Shown: positions 22,741 through 33,304, counted from the stretch's first letter. The stretch: DNA of 64,000 nucleotides from Arabidopsis thaliana (GCF_000001735.4 NC_003074.8:21769261-21833260); one strand, 5' to 3'. Notes: generated from the sequence alone by a model not told the origin. Numbers and translations are program-made.

Positions 22741-23109
22741 ACTTATCCTCCTCCTCATCATAATCATCTTCCCACATATCCGGACAAGCACTCAGTCACA
22801 AACAGTGTCATAGATCTTAAACTGCTCTTAAAGGGTAACAATGGATATACTAATGTTAGGTTTCTGAAAAAGTTATCTTTTGCAAATTGAACTTATTATA
22901 TTGAGCTTTAACCATAGTAAATGACAGGAAACAATGCATAAAAACAAGAGATTTTGGTTGGAAACAAAACGTAGAGTGATTCAGTTAAACATAAGAGAAG
23001 AGGAAACTAAGGTTTTGGGATTAATTTGGTTTGGTTTGAAAAGAAACTAGAATAACCGAAGACAAATTCCAAGGGGACTTTGGCAAAACTTTGAGCAAGT
23101 TTTGTTTTC
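22741..23109. other. Spacer right of the relic
   Basis: It contains the duplicated end of the exon relic (to about 22810) and AT-rich 3' flank of the next pseudogene. Nothing else is recognised. Confidence 0.4.
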
Positions 23110-24596
23110 TCAGAGAATTCTTCCTGCTGCAGTCCACTTTTCAGACAAATAATCAGTTATAAGGAGCTGAACATTGCAACTCGATAACTTGTTGTACTCT
23201 TCCATCATCTGTATGATAACTTTAGACACTTGAGGGAATCTGAGCTCTGTAGGATCATACTCCTCAACATAGATGTTCATCTCCTTCAGACACGGAAAGT
23301 AGACCAAGAAATGCTTTATCATTGTCATCTCTTTCATTGTTCCTCTAAACCCTCGAATCTCTAACTTCTTCACTGGACAAGATGTAAGCGAACGACCTTT
23401 GTCTTCCCGAGAAATGCAATCACAAGCATCCCCACATTTATCCGTCATATAGTGTAAGAGACCCTGAAAGCATAAAGGAGACAATAAGATTGTTGAGTAA
23501 GAACAACATCTTTAACACATGTTTTCCAAGTAGTTTCATGGTTTATAACTGGACCTCAACGAGTAGAAATTCTACATATGGACATTTACTTACAAGAACT
23601 GGCATCGCTTGCCATCCTCGTCCCTCCTCACTCGTGATACCTAATGTTTTGAGGTTGTTGAACAGCGGCACCGATTCACAGCACAGAGAAAGCACCTGAA
23701 AACAAGAAAACTAGACATTTTGCAATTAATGCTTCACAACTAGACAAAAGAGAAGAAAAATAGAAAACTGACCTCGATAGTATCAGCAGTTAAGTAAAGT
23801 TTCTGAACATTTTGTATGCCATTCATGAGCTTCACCACATTGCTGAATCGGAGAACAACATCAACTTCATCATCTTGTAACCAATCTTCATTTGGTGCTC
23901 TTACTCGCTTGATTTGTTTTTCAGTAACTATAAAGTTGATTCGAGCCTCAAATAATGCCTTCATGTTAACTAATGGATAGTCCTCGGCAACTAAATCAGA
24001 GTAGTTAAAGGAAAGCAGACTTGGAGTATCAAAAGAAATGCTCTTTGGATTTCAAAAGCCTTGACAACCGGTGCCATGAATACTTAGCAGCTTGATGGTT
24101 GCACTTGACACGGTTTCATCCGACTCTGTCCACTCCATATTAGCCATTCGTAAATACTCAAGCACAGGGAAAGAAGGTAGAAACATATCAATCGTACCAC
24201 AATGAATAGATTCTGAGTCAATGTCAAGAGTCTTAAGCATTGGTAAGACAGTGCCTCTATCTCTACGCCACCAATCAACATAACGTTCACTTCTTATTTT
24301 CAGCTCAACTAGTGTCCTACTGAGGAATATCTCAGGGATTTCTTAATGGGAGACACGCCCTGCAAAGCCAAAACTCTGTCCACGAAATCCACAAAGCTCT
24401 GACGAATTTCATCCCTTTCCCCTTTACCCTCTTCTGGAAGAAGAAATTCAGAGTCATCGATGTCAAGATTAGGGACTAGTTTCCACAGATTGAGCCAGCT
24501 CTTTGAGAGAACCGAAGTCAAAGCAGCGTGCTTGGTGGGAAGGAAGGACAAGATATGGCACCGAACCTCTTCAGGTAGATTGCTGACAAGATCCAC
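23110..24596 (-). pseudogene. F-box/LRR pseudogene with lost start codon
   Basis: Exon 1 (24596-23773), exon 2 (23695-23555, 141 nt) and exon 3 (23463-23110) are all present with good splice sites. The start reads GTG GAT CTT where every paralogue has ATG GAT. The F-box ([23 protein letters not shown]) is intact. After SPIKK a deletion of roughly 60 codons and a frame change remove the segment up to LSRTLVELK, and an in-frame TGA lies at 24054-24052. Exon 1 then continues ([13 protein letters not shown]) to a proper donor, and exon 3 encodes an undamaged [16 protein letters not shown] tail of 117 residues. Splicing signals have outlived the coding frame, which suggests recent death. Closest relatives here are the genes at 9121 and 11742. 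Confidence 0.85.
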
Positions 24597-25184
24597 CTTC
24601 TGTACACGAGATTTAAACTACAGTATCGCAAAAACAGGAGGAGACGAAATTGCAAATAGAAATTTAGCAAAACCCCCCAAAAGAGAAGAAATTCATCAGT
24701 AGAAGCAGAAGAAATGAGTACACTTGACCATTTACCTCGTTACAAACGACGCTTAATCCCAAAATCTCCAGAGAAAAGACACGGAGAGCGAGAGTTTAAA
24801 CTTTAAGTGGGGGTATCAAAATGTCGAATCTAGTGTGAGTGATTGGTTCTATTTTATCCGGTTTAGATACGACTGGTTTAATTCGGTAAACTAAATCAGG
24901 AACGCCTGACCTTGGGCTACCAAAGTATGATGAAACGAGTTAGGCCCACATATTTACCACTGGGCTTCTCTATTTGGGCCTATCTTAAGAATCAACCACT
25001 CAAATCAAATTAAACAACTCAAGGAGTTGGGAGTGCTTAAATCGTCTTCAATTTGGTTTAATGGTTCTTGTTAAACATTGATGATGCCTTAATGGTTCCT
25101 TAATGTCAATCGTCTTCTTGCTCCTTTTTTCCTGTAGTTGCAATAACAATTACAGAAAATAAGAAAGAATACAAAAGAGCACAC
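24597..25184. other. Former promoter of the 23110-24596 pseudogene
   Basis: At 24855-24965 it carries the module GGTTTAATTCGGTAAAC followed by TTGGGCTAC and AGGCCCAC that also lies upstream of two paralogues. The leader intron end GTACAG-AAG is intact before the mutated start. Confidence 0.5.
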
Positions 25185-25188
25185 TTAC

Positions 25189-25650
25189 ATCCATAGTCTC
25201 AAGATCTCAACATTTCTTAACCCTTTGATTAGATTGGTTGGATCGCTGGTAAAGGGATCGTCATCATCTTCTACAAGATCAGTTGTAAAACCAAGATTGA
25301 GCTTAGCCTCGACAAGGGAGTCAAGATTAACAGTTGGATACGATCCCGGAACATGAGCATTGTAGTCTAAGTAGGTAAGACTCGGAGTATCAAAAGTAAA
25401 GCTCTCCAAGTTATGTTCAGCCCAATATCTATGGTCAATAGTAAGTCTCTCAAGGGTTTGACTGGACGCACAGCCAGACCATTCCCAATCTTCCCATTCC
25501 AGATTACGCATCACTGATTCCACAAGCACAGGGCAAGCAGAAAGAAGCTTTTGGAATGCACAACAACCACAACGATCATAGAACTTAACTGAATCAAGAA
25601 TGAGAGTCTTGAGCGATGGAAGAAGAGCATTCTCTAGAGAATCATAATGC
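25189..25650 (-). pseudogene. F-box-less LRR fragment, end of exon 1 only
   Basis: A single open stretch begins around LENALLPSLKTLILDSV and runs through CGCCAFQKLLSACPVLVE, SFTFDTPSLTYLDY and SYPTVNLDSLVEAKL to NLIKGLRNVEIL, matching the last half of exon 1 of the GPLHY subfamily. It ends at the conserved donor (GAT-GTAAGT) but no exon 2 or 3 follows, and no F-box precedes it. No ATG is placed to start it. It is a partial duplicate of a gene like 17886-19547. Confidence 0.75.
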
Positions 25651-26083
25651 TTTAAAAAGAATCAGTATATGTCTCAAAAAAAGAAGACATAAACCGAAGG
25701 TATAAGGACAAGAAGCAAAAATAAGTTGCAAAAGAGATTATAAAACCCTGACACATACTTTACTACAGAGCAAAATTCAATTCCCAATCACTCTAGAACT
25801 TGTACCTTGTGTAATAAGAAACCAAAAAGGAAAATTTTAGGCTTTTAGAATTATCCACGCCTAATAATATACATACTGAGTTTCATTTTACAGTTTCCTA
25901 AGAATCTATCAAAGCAAATTACAAATGAAAAGCGAATCAAAACAGGCTCCAGAAAGTTGATAAGTTCAAAATAGGACAACAAGGAGAATCCGACAAAAGA
26001 TAAACAGAGGATATAAGTGAGTAAGAGTGTTCACTATCCAAAATGATACAACAGATAGATTGCAACTAGGAGGATCAAAGCTT
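25651..26083. other. Spacer
   Basis: AT-rich sequence between the LRR fragment and the 3' end of the next gene. I see nothing coding here. Confidence 0.45.
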
Positions 26084-27746
26084 TTAAGAAAACGTGACCT
26101 TGATCTTGCACTTAGAGGAAGCTCTGGGAAGCATTAATAACTTTTTCTTGTCGCTACCAAATCTTGTAAGAGAATGAAGTTTCACCAACTTGAGACCGGA
26201 CAGTTTCTCTAGAAAATGCTTCAATTGCTCCACCTCTCCAGGAGTTCCACTATAGTCGGTTATCTGTAAGACCTCTAAAGGACATGACAATAAGAAAGAA
26301 TATCCCGACAAACAGTGGCAAACAGATTTGGGTCGGTCTTCATTGTAGTGCAATGGACCCTGAAGCAACTCAACAAGAGAAAATATTAGAAACTGAAAAT
26401 CAAGGAGTATCTACAAGGTTTTATTGCATTTGTACAATAAACTTTTGGGTATTGATCGTACATCGATGACAAGAGTCTTTAGATTTGGACACTTCTTTAT
26501 CACAAATGGTAGAAATTCCCAACAGAACCCAATTACAGTATCATTATTTGTGATAGTTAAATGATAAAGGTTTTTAAACACCGGTATTGCTTCATGGAAG
26601 TAAGAAAATGCCTGAAACAAAATAAATCAATTAGTCATTCATTATATGTATATATTTGGATGAAGACGACCTCTAGGATATATTTTCATTTATGTAACAA
26701 GAGAACTGGAACATCTTAAGAAACCTAAGATGCACACCTGAATGTTAAAACGATTTTGATTCTTCATATTTTTGTTTTAATCAAACTCAAACTGTAATAA
26801 CATGTTACAGAGAAAGAAGAAACAATAGCACACTAACCTGAAAAGTATTAGGAGATTGCAAGTTCATGATTTCAACATTTCTTAACCCATTAATCAGATT
26901 TGTTGGATTGCTAGAAATCGTGTCGTTGTCATCTACATATCCATGGTACTTGTGATCTACCATCAACGTAAGATCGAGCTTAACTTCAACAAGGGAGTCA
27001 AGATTAACAATTGGATAGTCATCCGGTACAGCATCAGACAACTCTAAATAGGTAAGATTCGGAGTATCTAAATTTATTCTCGTAAACTCACACTCATAGA
27101 GATCTACATGACTAATAGTAAGTCTTTCAAGGGTTGGACTGGATATGTTGCCAGACCATTTCCAACGTTCCCACTCCATATTATGTATGACTAGTTCCTT
27201 GAGCACAAGGCAAGCAGAAAGAAGCTTTTCAAACGCACAACGGCGGAGATCTTTAAACCGAATATAGTTAAGAAGGAGGGTCTCAAGCGCTGGTAGAAAA
27301 GCATCCTCAGGGACAAGATCAACAACAAAGCCACCAAAATCACTCCCAAGTTCCAGCTTAACGAGTGTTTTGCAAGTGAAAACCTCAAGTGGTAGTGAAT
27401 ATCGTCTCCCAGCACATATGTCTAGTTTAAGATCCAAGATACCACGCTTCAGCAAAGCACATATACAACGATTGAAATCATCATAATGAGTCGGATCAAA
27501 CTCTCTTCGACATTCTAGAGAGCAACTCCTTACACGAGAACTGGTAGGCAGAGCCAATACTCCATCGACAAAATCCTTCAAACTCCCTTCATTCTTGACT
27601 GAGTCATCAAACTGAAGTTTTATTACAATGGTAAAGAGATTCCGCCACCTCTTTGACAGAATCGATGCGAAAGCAGCTTCCTTTGCCGAAAGGAAAGATA
27701 CAATGTGACAAATGATCTCATTTGGTAGATTGCTAATCCTATCCAT
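26084..27746 (-). CDS. F-box/LRR (RNI-like) protein, GPLHY subfamily, intact
   Basis: Exon 1 (27746-26838), exon 2 (26611-26462, 150 nt) and exon 3 (26359-26084) give 303 + 50 + 91 = 444 residues. The F-box, MDRISNLPNEIICHIVSFLS, is identical over these 20 residues to the gene at 7033, so the two are close duplicates. The LRR part has LPALETLLLNYI, INLDTPNLTYLEL and DDYPIVNLDSLVEVKL. Exon 3 is GPLHYNEDRPKSVCHCLSGY, then LLSCPLEVLQI and an FBD-like QLKHFLEKLSGLKLVKL; the acidic insert of its relatives is missing, which makes this the shortest tail. No lesion is visible. Gene order suggests At3g58980. Confidence 0.9.
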
Positions 27747-28263
27747 CCTCTTGTCAAACCCTAGAAAACCCCTTTCACTACTCAGTTAATTTCAATTGAG
27801 ACTTCAAACCACAAATTCAACTAACATTCACCCACTGCAAAATAATACAAACAGGAAAAGGAGTTTCAAAGCGGAGATAAACACACTTAACTTCAACAGA
27901 AACAGAATTATACAACAGATAGAGTATATGTGATAAGAATTACAATTGAAAGAGATGAGAAATCTTCGAAACCAACCTTAGTACAGATGCGAAGGCAGAA
28001 GAAGAACCTTAAACTTTCAGTTCGAGAGGACATGCAAATGCATCTAAGAAAAGAGGAACATTGAAGAAAACGAAGGTCTTGTACAAAAACCATTGCAAGC
28101 CTTTTTGGGCACTTGTTTATATCGCTGTTTCCACGTGGCAAACAAAGTCGAACCAGAAGAAATTTTGGTTTGGTAATAATTTATTTCGTTAGTACCGGTT
28201 CTCGAACCAAATAAACCAAACCGGATTAAACTCAGAACCGATAAATTATGGATCCGATTACAT
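27747..28263. other. Promoter/leader of the 26084-27746 gene, 3' flank of IPMI1
   Basis: This 517-bp spacer separates two same-strand genes and carries the third copy of the shared leader motif. Confidence 0.5.
28013..28044. promoter_or_regulatory. Shared leader motif, copy 3
   Basis: ACTTTCAGTTCGA, then ACATGCAAATGCATC with the same spacing as at 11104 and 14325. This copy serves a member of the other (GPLHY) subfamily, so the element predates the split of the two branches or was moved between them. Confidence 0.6.
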
Positions 28264-29025
28264 TCAAGCAGAAGGAATCATGCCGGCTTTTCTTGCATAA
28301 GCGAAGATTCCACCGGCGTCGATCACCGGACCGGCATCACCGAGCGGTTTCAGTTTGTATTCTTTCCTCGTCGTATGATTGATCAGCAAACTACTACCGT
28401 CTTCCTTGTGTTCGATTGTCACCACATCCCCTGTTTTGCACTCGTCGCAAATCCTAACCTCCGATTCCAACGGGAAAATCTCACCTGTAGCTACACAGTT
28501 CCTGAAAAAGATCCTAGCGTACGATTCCGCCACCACAGCTTTAGCTCCCGCCGCGCCGAGACAAACTGGAGCGTGTTCGCGGGAAGATCCGCAACCGAAA
28601 TTATCGCCGCCGATGATGACTGAGTACTTTGATTTCATCTCTCCTGGAACAACGAAACGTTCGTTGTAGAATTTTGGTAAGCCGTTAAGCGCGAAAGAGC
28701 CGAGTTTCTCGCGATCTTCTGGAATCGAAGGGATGAGAGTGCCGTACTCGGCGGGGATTATTTGATCGGTGTCGATGTTGTCTTTCAAGACGAAGCAGAG
28801 GCCGTGGAAAGTCTCTCTGGTTATTGACTCGCCTGAATCGGAGGATGATGCAGCGACGCGTGTGATGATCGTGGCGGAGGAGGAAGTAAGTGGTTTGTAA
28901 TTGAAAATTGTGGAGGCGGACTTGAGTTGCAAGAAAGGAGATGGGCAGAGAGTACATGAGTTTTTGTTTGAGGAAGCTAAGGATTTGAAGAGTGTAGGGT
29001 TTAAAAATTGCTGAGAAGTCGCCAT
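28264..29025 (-). CDS. IPMI1: 3-isopropylmalate isomerase (dehydratase) small subunit, plastid
   Basis: A single uninterrupted exon encodes 253 residues from MATSQQFL (ATG at 29025). Residues 1 to about 58 are Ser/Thr-rich with few acids, a plastid transit peptide. The rest is a LeuD/aconitase swivel domain with NIDTDQIIPAEY (83-94) and the loop GGDNFGCGSSREHAP (139-153). With the large subunit it isomerises 2- to 3-isopropylmalate in leucine synthesis, and the equivalent malate derivatives in methionine chain elongation for glucosinolates; this paralogue (At3g58990, also called SSU3 or a LEUD form, naming differs between papers) is mainly linked to the latter. An in-frame ATG 45 bases upstream (29070) would add a basic MTLFRFLLHLRSSRT. 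It sits inside the F-box cluster. Confidence 0.93.
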   Translation of the reverse strand: MATSQQFLNPTLFKSLASSNKNSCTLCPSPFLQLKSASTIFNYKPLTSSSATIITRVAASSSDSGESITRETFHGLCFVLKDNIDTDQIIPAEYGTLIPSIPEDREKLGSFALNGLPKFYNERFVVPGEMKSKYSVIIGGDNFGCGSSREHAPVCLGAAGAKAVVAESYARIFFRNCVATGEIFPLESEVRICDECKTGDVVTIEHKEDGSSLLINHTTRKEYKLKPLGDAGPVIDAGGIFAYARKAGMIPSA

Positions 29026-30496
29026 TGTTCTGCTACTTCTTAAGTGAAGCAGGAAACGAAACAGAGTCATTTATAGAGGGAAAATGAATATACAATTTTT
29101 AATTACGACTATAAGTTAGTATTTACGAAAACGCCATTCTAAGTCCTAAACGTGCGTATTGAGACACGAAGGTTGGTCGTTGTGTACTAAAACGTGGACT
29201 CTTTCGTTGTTATCTGTTTGTTAATTTGGTTAAAAATATTACACTAACTCAGCGTTCAAGAAGTCAAAAGAATGAACTGATTATTTTTTCCAGCAATTTT
29301 CAGCAAATATGAATTTCACACTCATGGTATACGGAAAAAAATTTTTTATGAAAAGTGTGAAATTGAAGTAGTTAAAATTACCGAAAGTACAAAACTTCAC
29401 AGGGCTGACGAGTGACGACTGACGACGACCATATTTGCGACAAATCTACAAACTGTAATTTTAGTGAGGGTTTTGCTAGTTCTGTTTATAGGATGAAACA
29501 AAAACTATTTTTACGATTTCATACGCATATTATACCCTAACTTAAAGGTTCGTCATGTTTAGCTCATCTATATAAAAATCCGGAAGTAAGAATTATAATA
29601 TTATGTCAAATTTTCAATCAATCACAACGCTTTCCAAATGCATTGGAATATGAGAACATCCAAAACGCAAGGAATAAATTTAGGTAATATTTTGGATTGG
29701 TTCGGTTTAGTTCTAAATTCTTGGCTTGATTTACTTTTCCGTTTGGACCGATTTTTAAACCAAAAATCAAGAAGTCCTCCTGATTTGTTTACCGAGATAA
29801 ACCGGTGGATTTTGGAGGAACCAGGTAGAATAGAACCAATTGACATCTTCAATTTTAAACCACTCAATTTCACTTTTCTGTTAAACCGGTGGATTTCAAG
29901 GAACCGGGTAACATTGAATCAAAATTGACATTTTCAACTTTAACCCTCAATTTGGTTTACTGCCGTCTTCCTCTTTAAAAATTGAGACTTTATTCCCTTT
30001 ACCTCTCGCTGGGCATCTTCGCGAACCAGCGATTTAAGCACTCCCAACTCTCACTTTCTCCCTTCTCCCTTCTCGCTGGACGCATTCACTGAAATCACCA
30101 AATTTGGGGCTTGGAACGAGGTAGATACCGACTTTTACTCATCTCTTCTGCTTCTACTGATTCTGTTCTCCTTTTGGGGATTTCTTAGTTCAAAGTTTCC
30201 TTTTGGTGGATTTCTGTTTGCGTTGTTAATTGGGCTTCCGCTTGCTCTGTTTGATTTCAAGTTTCACTTATTCCTCTATTTCGATATTTCACAAACCATG
30301 ATTGCCTGGACTTTACTCATCTGTTAAATTTCATGTTTGAATCAATTGTTTTTACCAGTTTCACGTATTTCCTTCCACTTGCTCTGTTTGTAGATCATTA
30401 TCACTGGAACTGTTTGGTAATCATGTTACTGCTGATGTTCTTATAAAAGCTTTGAGATTTGTGTACTTAGTATACCTCTTCTTTCGTGCAGAGGAG
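29026..30496. other. IPMI1 promoter, spacer, and leader of the next F-box gene
   Basis: The left part is upstream of IPMI1. The right part (from about 30040) is transcribed leader of the plus-strand F-box gene: AACGAG-GTAGAT near 30120 and TCGTGCAG-AGG at 30490 look like the ends of a 5' leader intron of about 370 nt. A diverged tandem repeat lies at 29798-29962. Confidence 0.5.
29798..29962. repeat. Diverged direct repeat, two units of about 82 bp
   Basis: Both units start AAACCGGTGGATTT, continue GGAACC(A/G)GGTA and share an AATTGACATNTTCAA block followed by a CTCAATTT block. Many bases differ between the units, so the duplication is old. Confidence 0.6.
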
Positions 30497-32276
30497 ATGG
30501 ATCGTGTTGGCAGTCTACCAGACGAGCTTCTTTCTCATATACTGTCATTCCTTACCACAAAGGAGGCTGCTTTGACTTCTCTTCTCTCCAAGAGGTGGCG
30601 CTATCTCATTGCTTTTGTTCCTAATCTTGCTTTTGATGACATTGTCTTTCTTCATCCGGAAGAGGGCAAGCCGGAAAGGGATGAAATTAGGCAGAGCTTC
30701 ATGGATTTTGTAGATAGGGTGTTGGCTCTGCAGGCTGAGTCTCCCATTAAGAAATTCTCCCTCAAGTGTAGAATTGGTGTTGATTCAGATCGTGTGGATG
30801 GTTGGATAAGTAATGTGCTAAACCGTGGTGTTTCAGAGCTTGATCTATTAATCATTTTAGGTATGACTATGGAAGATAGCTATCGGCTGTCTCCAAAAGG
30901 TTTCGCCAGCAAGACACTAGTTAAGCTGGAAATAGGTTGTGGAATTGATATTAGTTGGGTAGCTGGGAGCATTTTCTTACCAATGCTTAAGACTCTCGTT
31001 CTTGACTCTGTTTGGTTTTATGTTGATAAGTTTGAGACTCTACTTCTTGCTTTGCCTGCGCTTGAGGAATTAGTCCTGGTTGATGTAAACTGGTTAGATT
31101 CGGATGTCACCATCTCAAATGCAAGCCTCAAGACCCTAACAATAGATTCCGACGGTCATTTAGGCACTTTTTCATTTGATACACCTAGTCTTGTTTATTT
31201 CTGTTACTCTGATTATGCTGCGGAAGACTATCCCGTAGTTAAAATGGAAAACTTACGTGAGGCTCGAATCTTCCTTTTGGTTACTGATAATGAAATAGAG
31301 CGAGTAAGACTACCAATTAATGATGGATTAGAGGATGCTATGGACAATGTTGTTCTCAGATTTGGACATGTGGGGAAGCTCATGAATGGCATACGAAATG
31401 TTGAGTATCTGGAGTTGTCTGCTGATACTCTCGAGGTCACTATCCTTTTTCTTTTCTCACTTTTAATTTTTTTATTCCCCTGGTCTCGAGGATATAACAG
31501 AAAGAAATTAGGACTTGGTCTCAATTCCTGGAGCACAATGGTCATATTAACCAGACTACTTCCTAGGCATCTTTTGATTTGTAACTCAATCGATCGGTTC
31601 TTAGTTGATGTTTTAACTTTTCATATGTGATTTAGTTGTGTTTTATCCTGTTCTTAGGTGCTTTCTCTATGCTGTGAGTCAATGCCAGTGTTCAAAAACC
31701 TCAAATCGTTAGCTATTAAAAGTACTGAAGGTCGAGGATGGCAAGCAATGCCAGTTCTTCTAAGGAATTGTCCACATTTAGAGTTTCTACTCATTGAGGT
31801 ATAAAAACAAATCATTTGCCAAACATATACAGAGATAAAGTTCATACTTTGAATCTCTTATTGTTTCGTTATGCTTTCAGGGACTCTTGCACCATGTCAC
31901 AGATAAATGCGGGGATGCTTGTGACTGCGTTCCTCGGGAGGACAAAGGTCGTTCGCTGACATCTTGTCCAGTAAATATGTTAGAGATCCATGGGTTTCGA
32001 GGGACAAAGAAAGAGATGCAAATGATAAAACATTTCTTGGACTATTTTCCTAGTTTGAAGGAGATGGACATATATGCTGACGAGGATGGTCCTACAAACC
32101 TCGAAGCTCCTGGGATGTTTGAACAAATTACGCAACTTTTTACACTCTACGACGAGTTTTATACTTGTGATGTCCAGTTTATGGTGCGTGGTTCCTTATA
32201 TAAGAAGCTGACTGCACAGTGTTGTGTCTTCAAGGAAGAAAACTTACCTCATAGATTGGTTCGGACTCTTGGTTAG
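30497..32276 (+). CDS. F-box/LRR (RNI-like) protein, intact, outlying cluster member
   Basis: The start is ATG 30497, seven bases after a leader intron acceptor; the in-frame codons upstream begin at a TTG inside that intron. Exons 30497-31435, 31658-31798 (141 nt) and 31881-32276 give 313 + 47 + 131 = 491 residues, the longest plain member here. The F-box is [19 protein letters not shown] landmarks are [27 protein letters not shown] and [16 protein letters not shown]. Exon 3 has [20 protein letters not shown] and a C-terminal extension of about 17 residues ([18 protein letters not shown]) past the point where relatives stop. It is separated from the main cluster by IPMI1. Gene order suggests At3g59000. 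Confidence 0.9.
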
Positions 32277-33059
32277 AAGTTTAAATGTATACCAAGTCGT
32301 TTCAGTTTTATAGATCTCTTACATTTTCTGCCCTGTTCAGAAAAGTTTGCTAGATCTTGTCGCTTATCTCTCTTCCTGTTTCTTCTCTCAATTTGTAAAC
32401 CCTACGTTGTCAAAATCTTTTCCTTGATCATATGGAGAGAAGGATTTGGCTACCGATACACATAAGAATTGATTGAAGAAGAAGTAGGAGAATGCTCTGT
32501 TTTGATTTTCCTATTTAAGTCAAACCTTTCAGAGCCATACTATTGAACATACAGAACATTTTGGAGCAAGATACTTGCAGATGACAAGAGTTTCCTTATT
32601 TAACGTATCATTTTCTTGGTTGCTTAAGTAATTCAGGTACGAATACGCTCATATATATACCTAATAATATTGACGTATATGTTTGCACCATTGTTCCATT
32701 GATTCTTGCTTCAAGTCAGGTTGTGCATAATAATTATTAATTATTAATTTCTATAGAGATTATACTAGTTTTTGTAATTTATTTAAAAATCTATATGAAA
32801 AGCAGTTGTTGTTTTTGTTATCAAACCAATTAAAAGTAGAATAGCAATTAAAAGTAGAAAACAACTTATTAAGTTTTAGAAAATAATACCAAAAAATTTC
32901 GACATAGTAAAAATATTAAAAATGAACTCTTCCAAAAATTAATACAAAATTAAGAAAAAAACAATATAGTAGTCATATTTCACTAAATGTTTTTACATAT
33001 AATATTTAAGTACATGTGAATATGTGATAGTAATTTATATCATGATGCAAGTGGATATA
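32277..33059. other. 3' flank and AT-rich spacer
   Basis: No gene is recognised. The part after 32730 is strongly AT-rich, with short A and T runs. Confidence 0.45.
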
Positions 33060-33296
33060 GATATTCTGGGTATTCTTGCTTATTGTCATGTCCTGTGAAA
33101 GTCCTAAAATAACTGATAACATCAGAACTACGGGAGATGTGGAACAATCAGGGCATTTCTTAGGGAAATTGTCATGTCTTGAGCTGTTGGAAGTTAAGAT
33201 TTGGGGAACAAGAGACAGAGACGGGTTGCAAATACACTAAGGAACTTCTAATGCTTCCCAAAGCTTCGTCCAAGTGCAAGATCATGGTCAATTAAC
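33060..33296 (+). pseudogene. Orphan exon 3 relic, GPLHY subfamily
   Basis: The plus strand reads ...SGYSCLLSCPVKVLKITDN, then after a frame change TTGDVEQSGHFLGKLSCLELLEV, matching exon 3 of the gene at 26084-27746 (LSGYSFLLSC, VLQITDYSGTPGEVEQLKHFLEKL). A further break lies before LPKASSKCKI-like codons. No exon 1 or 2 is nearby, and its closest relatives are more than 5 kb away on the other strand. Confidence 0.7.
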
Positions 33297-33304
33297 TCAT
33301 GCAT

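Noticed and set aside
22669-22890. Plus-strand 73-codon open frame
   Set aside because: It is antisense to the orphan exon 3 relic and its duplicated end; no similarity or codon signal.
28375-28957. Several open frames overlapping IPMI1 on both strands
   Set aside because: The GC-balanced IPMI1 exon is open in several frames, but only the minus frame encodes the LeuD domain.
30452-30496. Upstream extension [15 protein letters not shown] of the F-box protein at 30497
   Set aside because: It begins with TTG and lies in the leader intron, which ends at the CAG directly before 30491.
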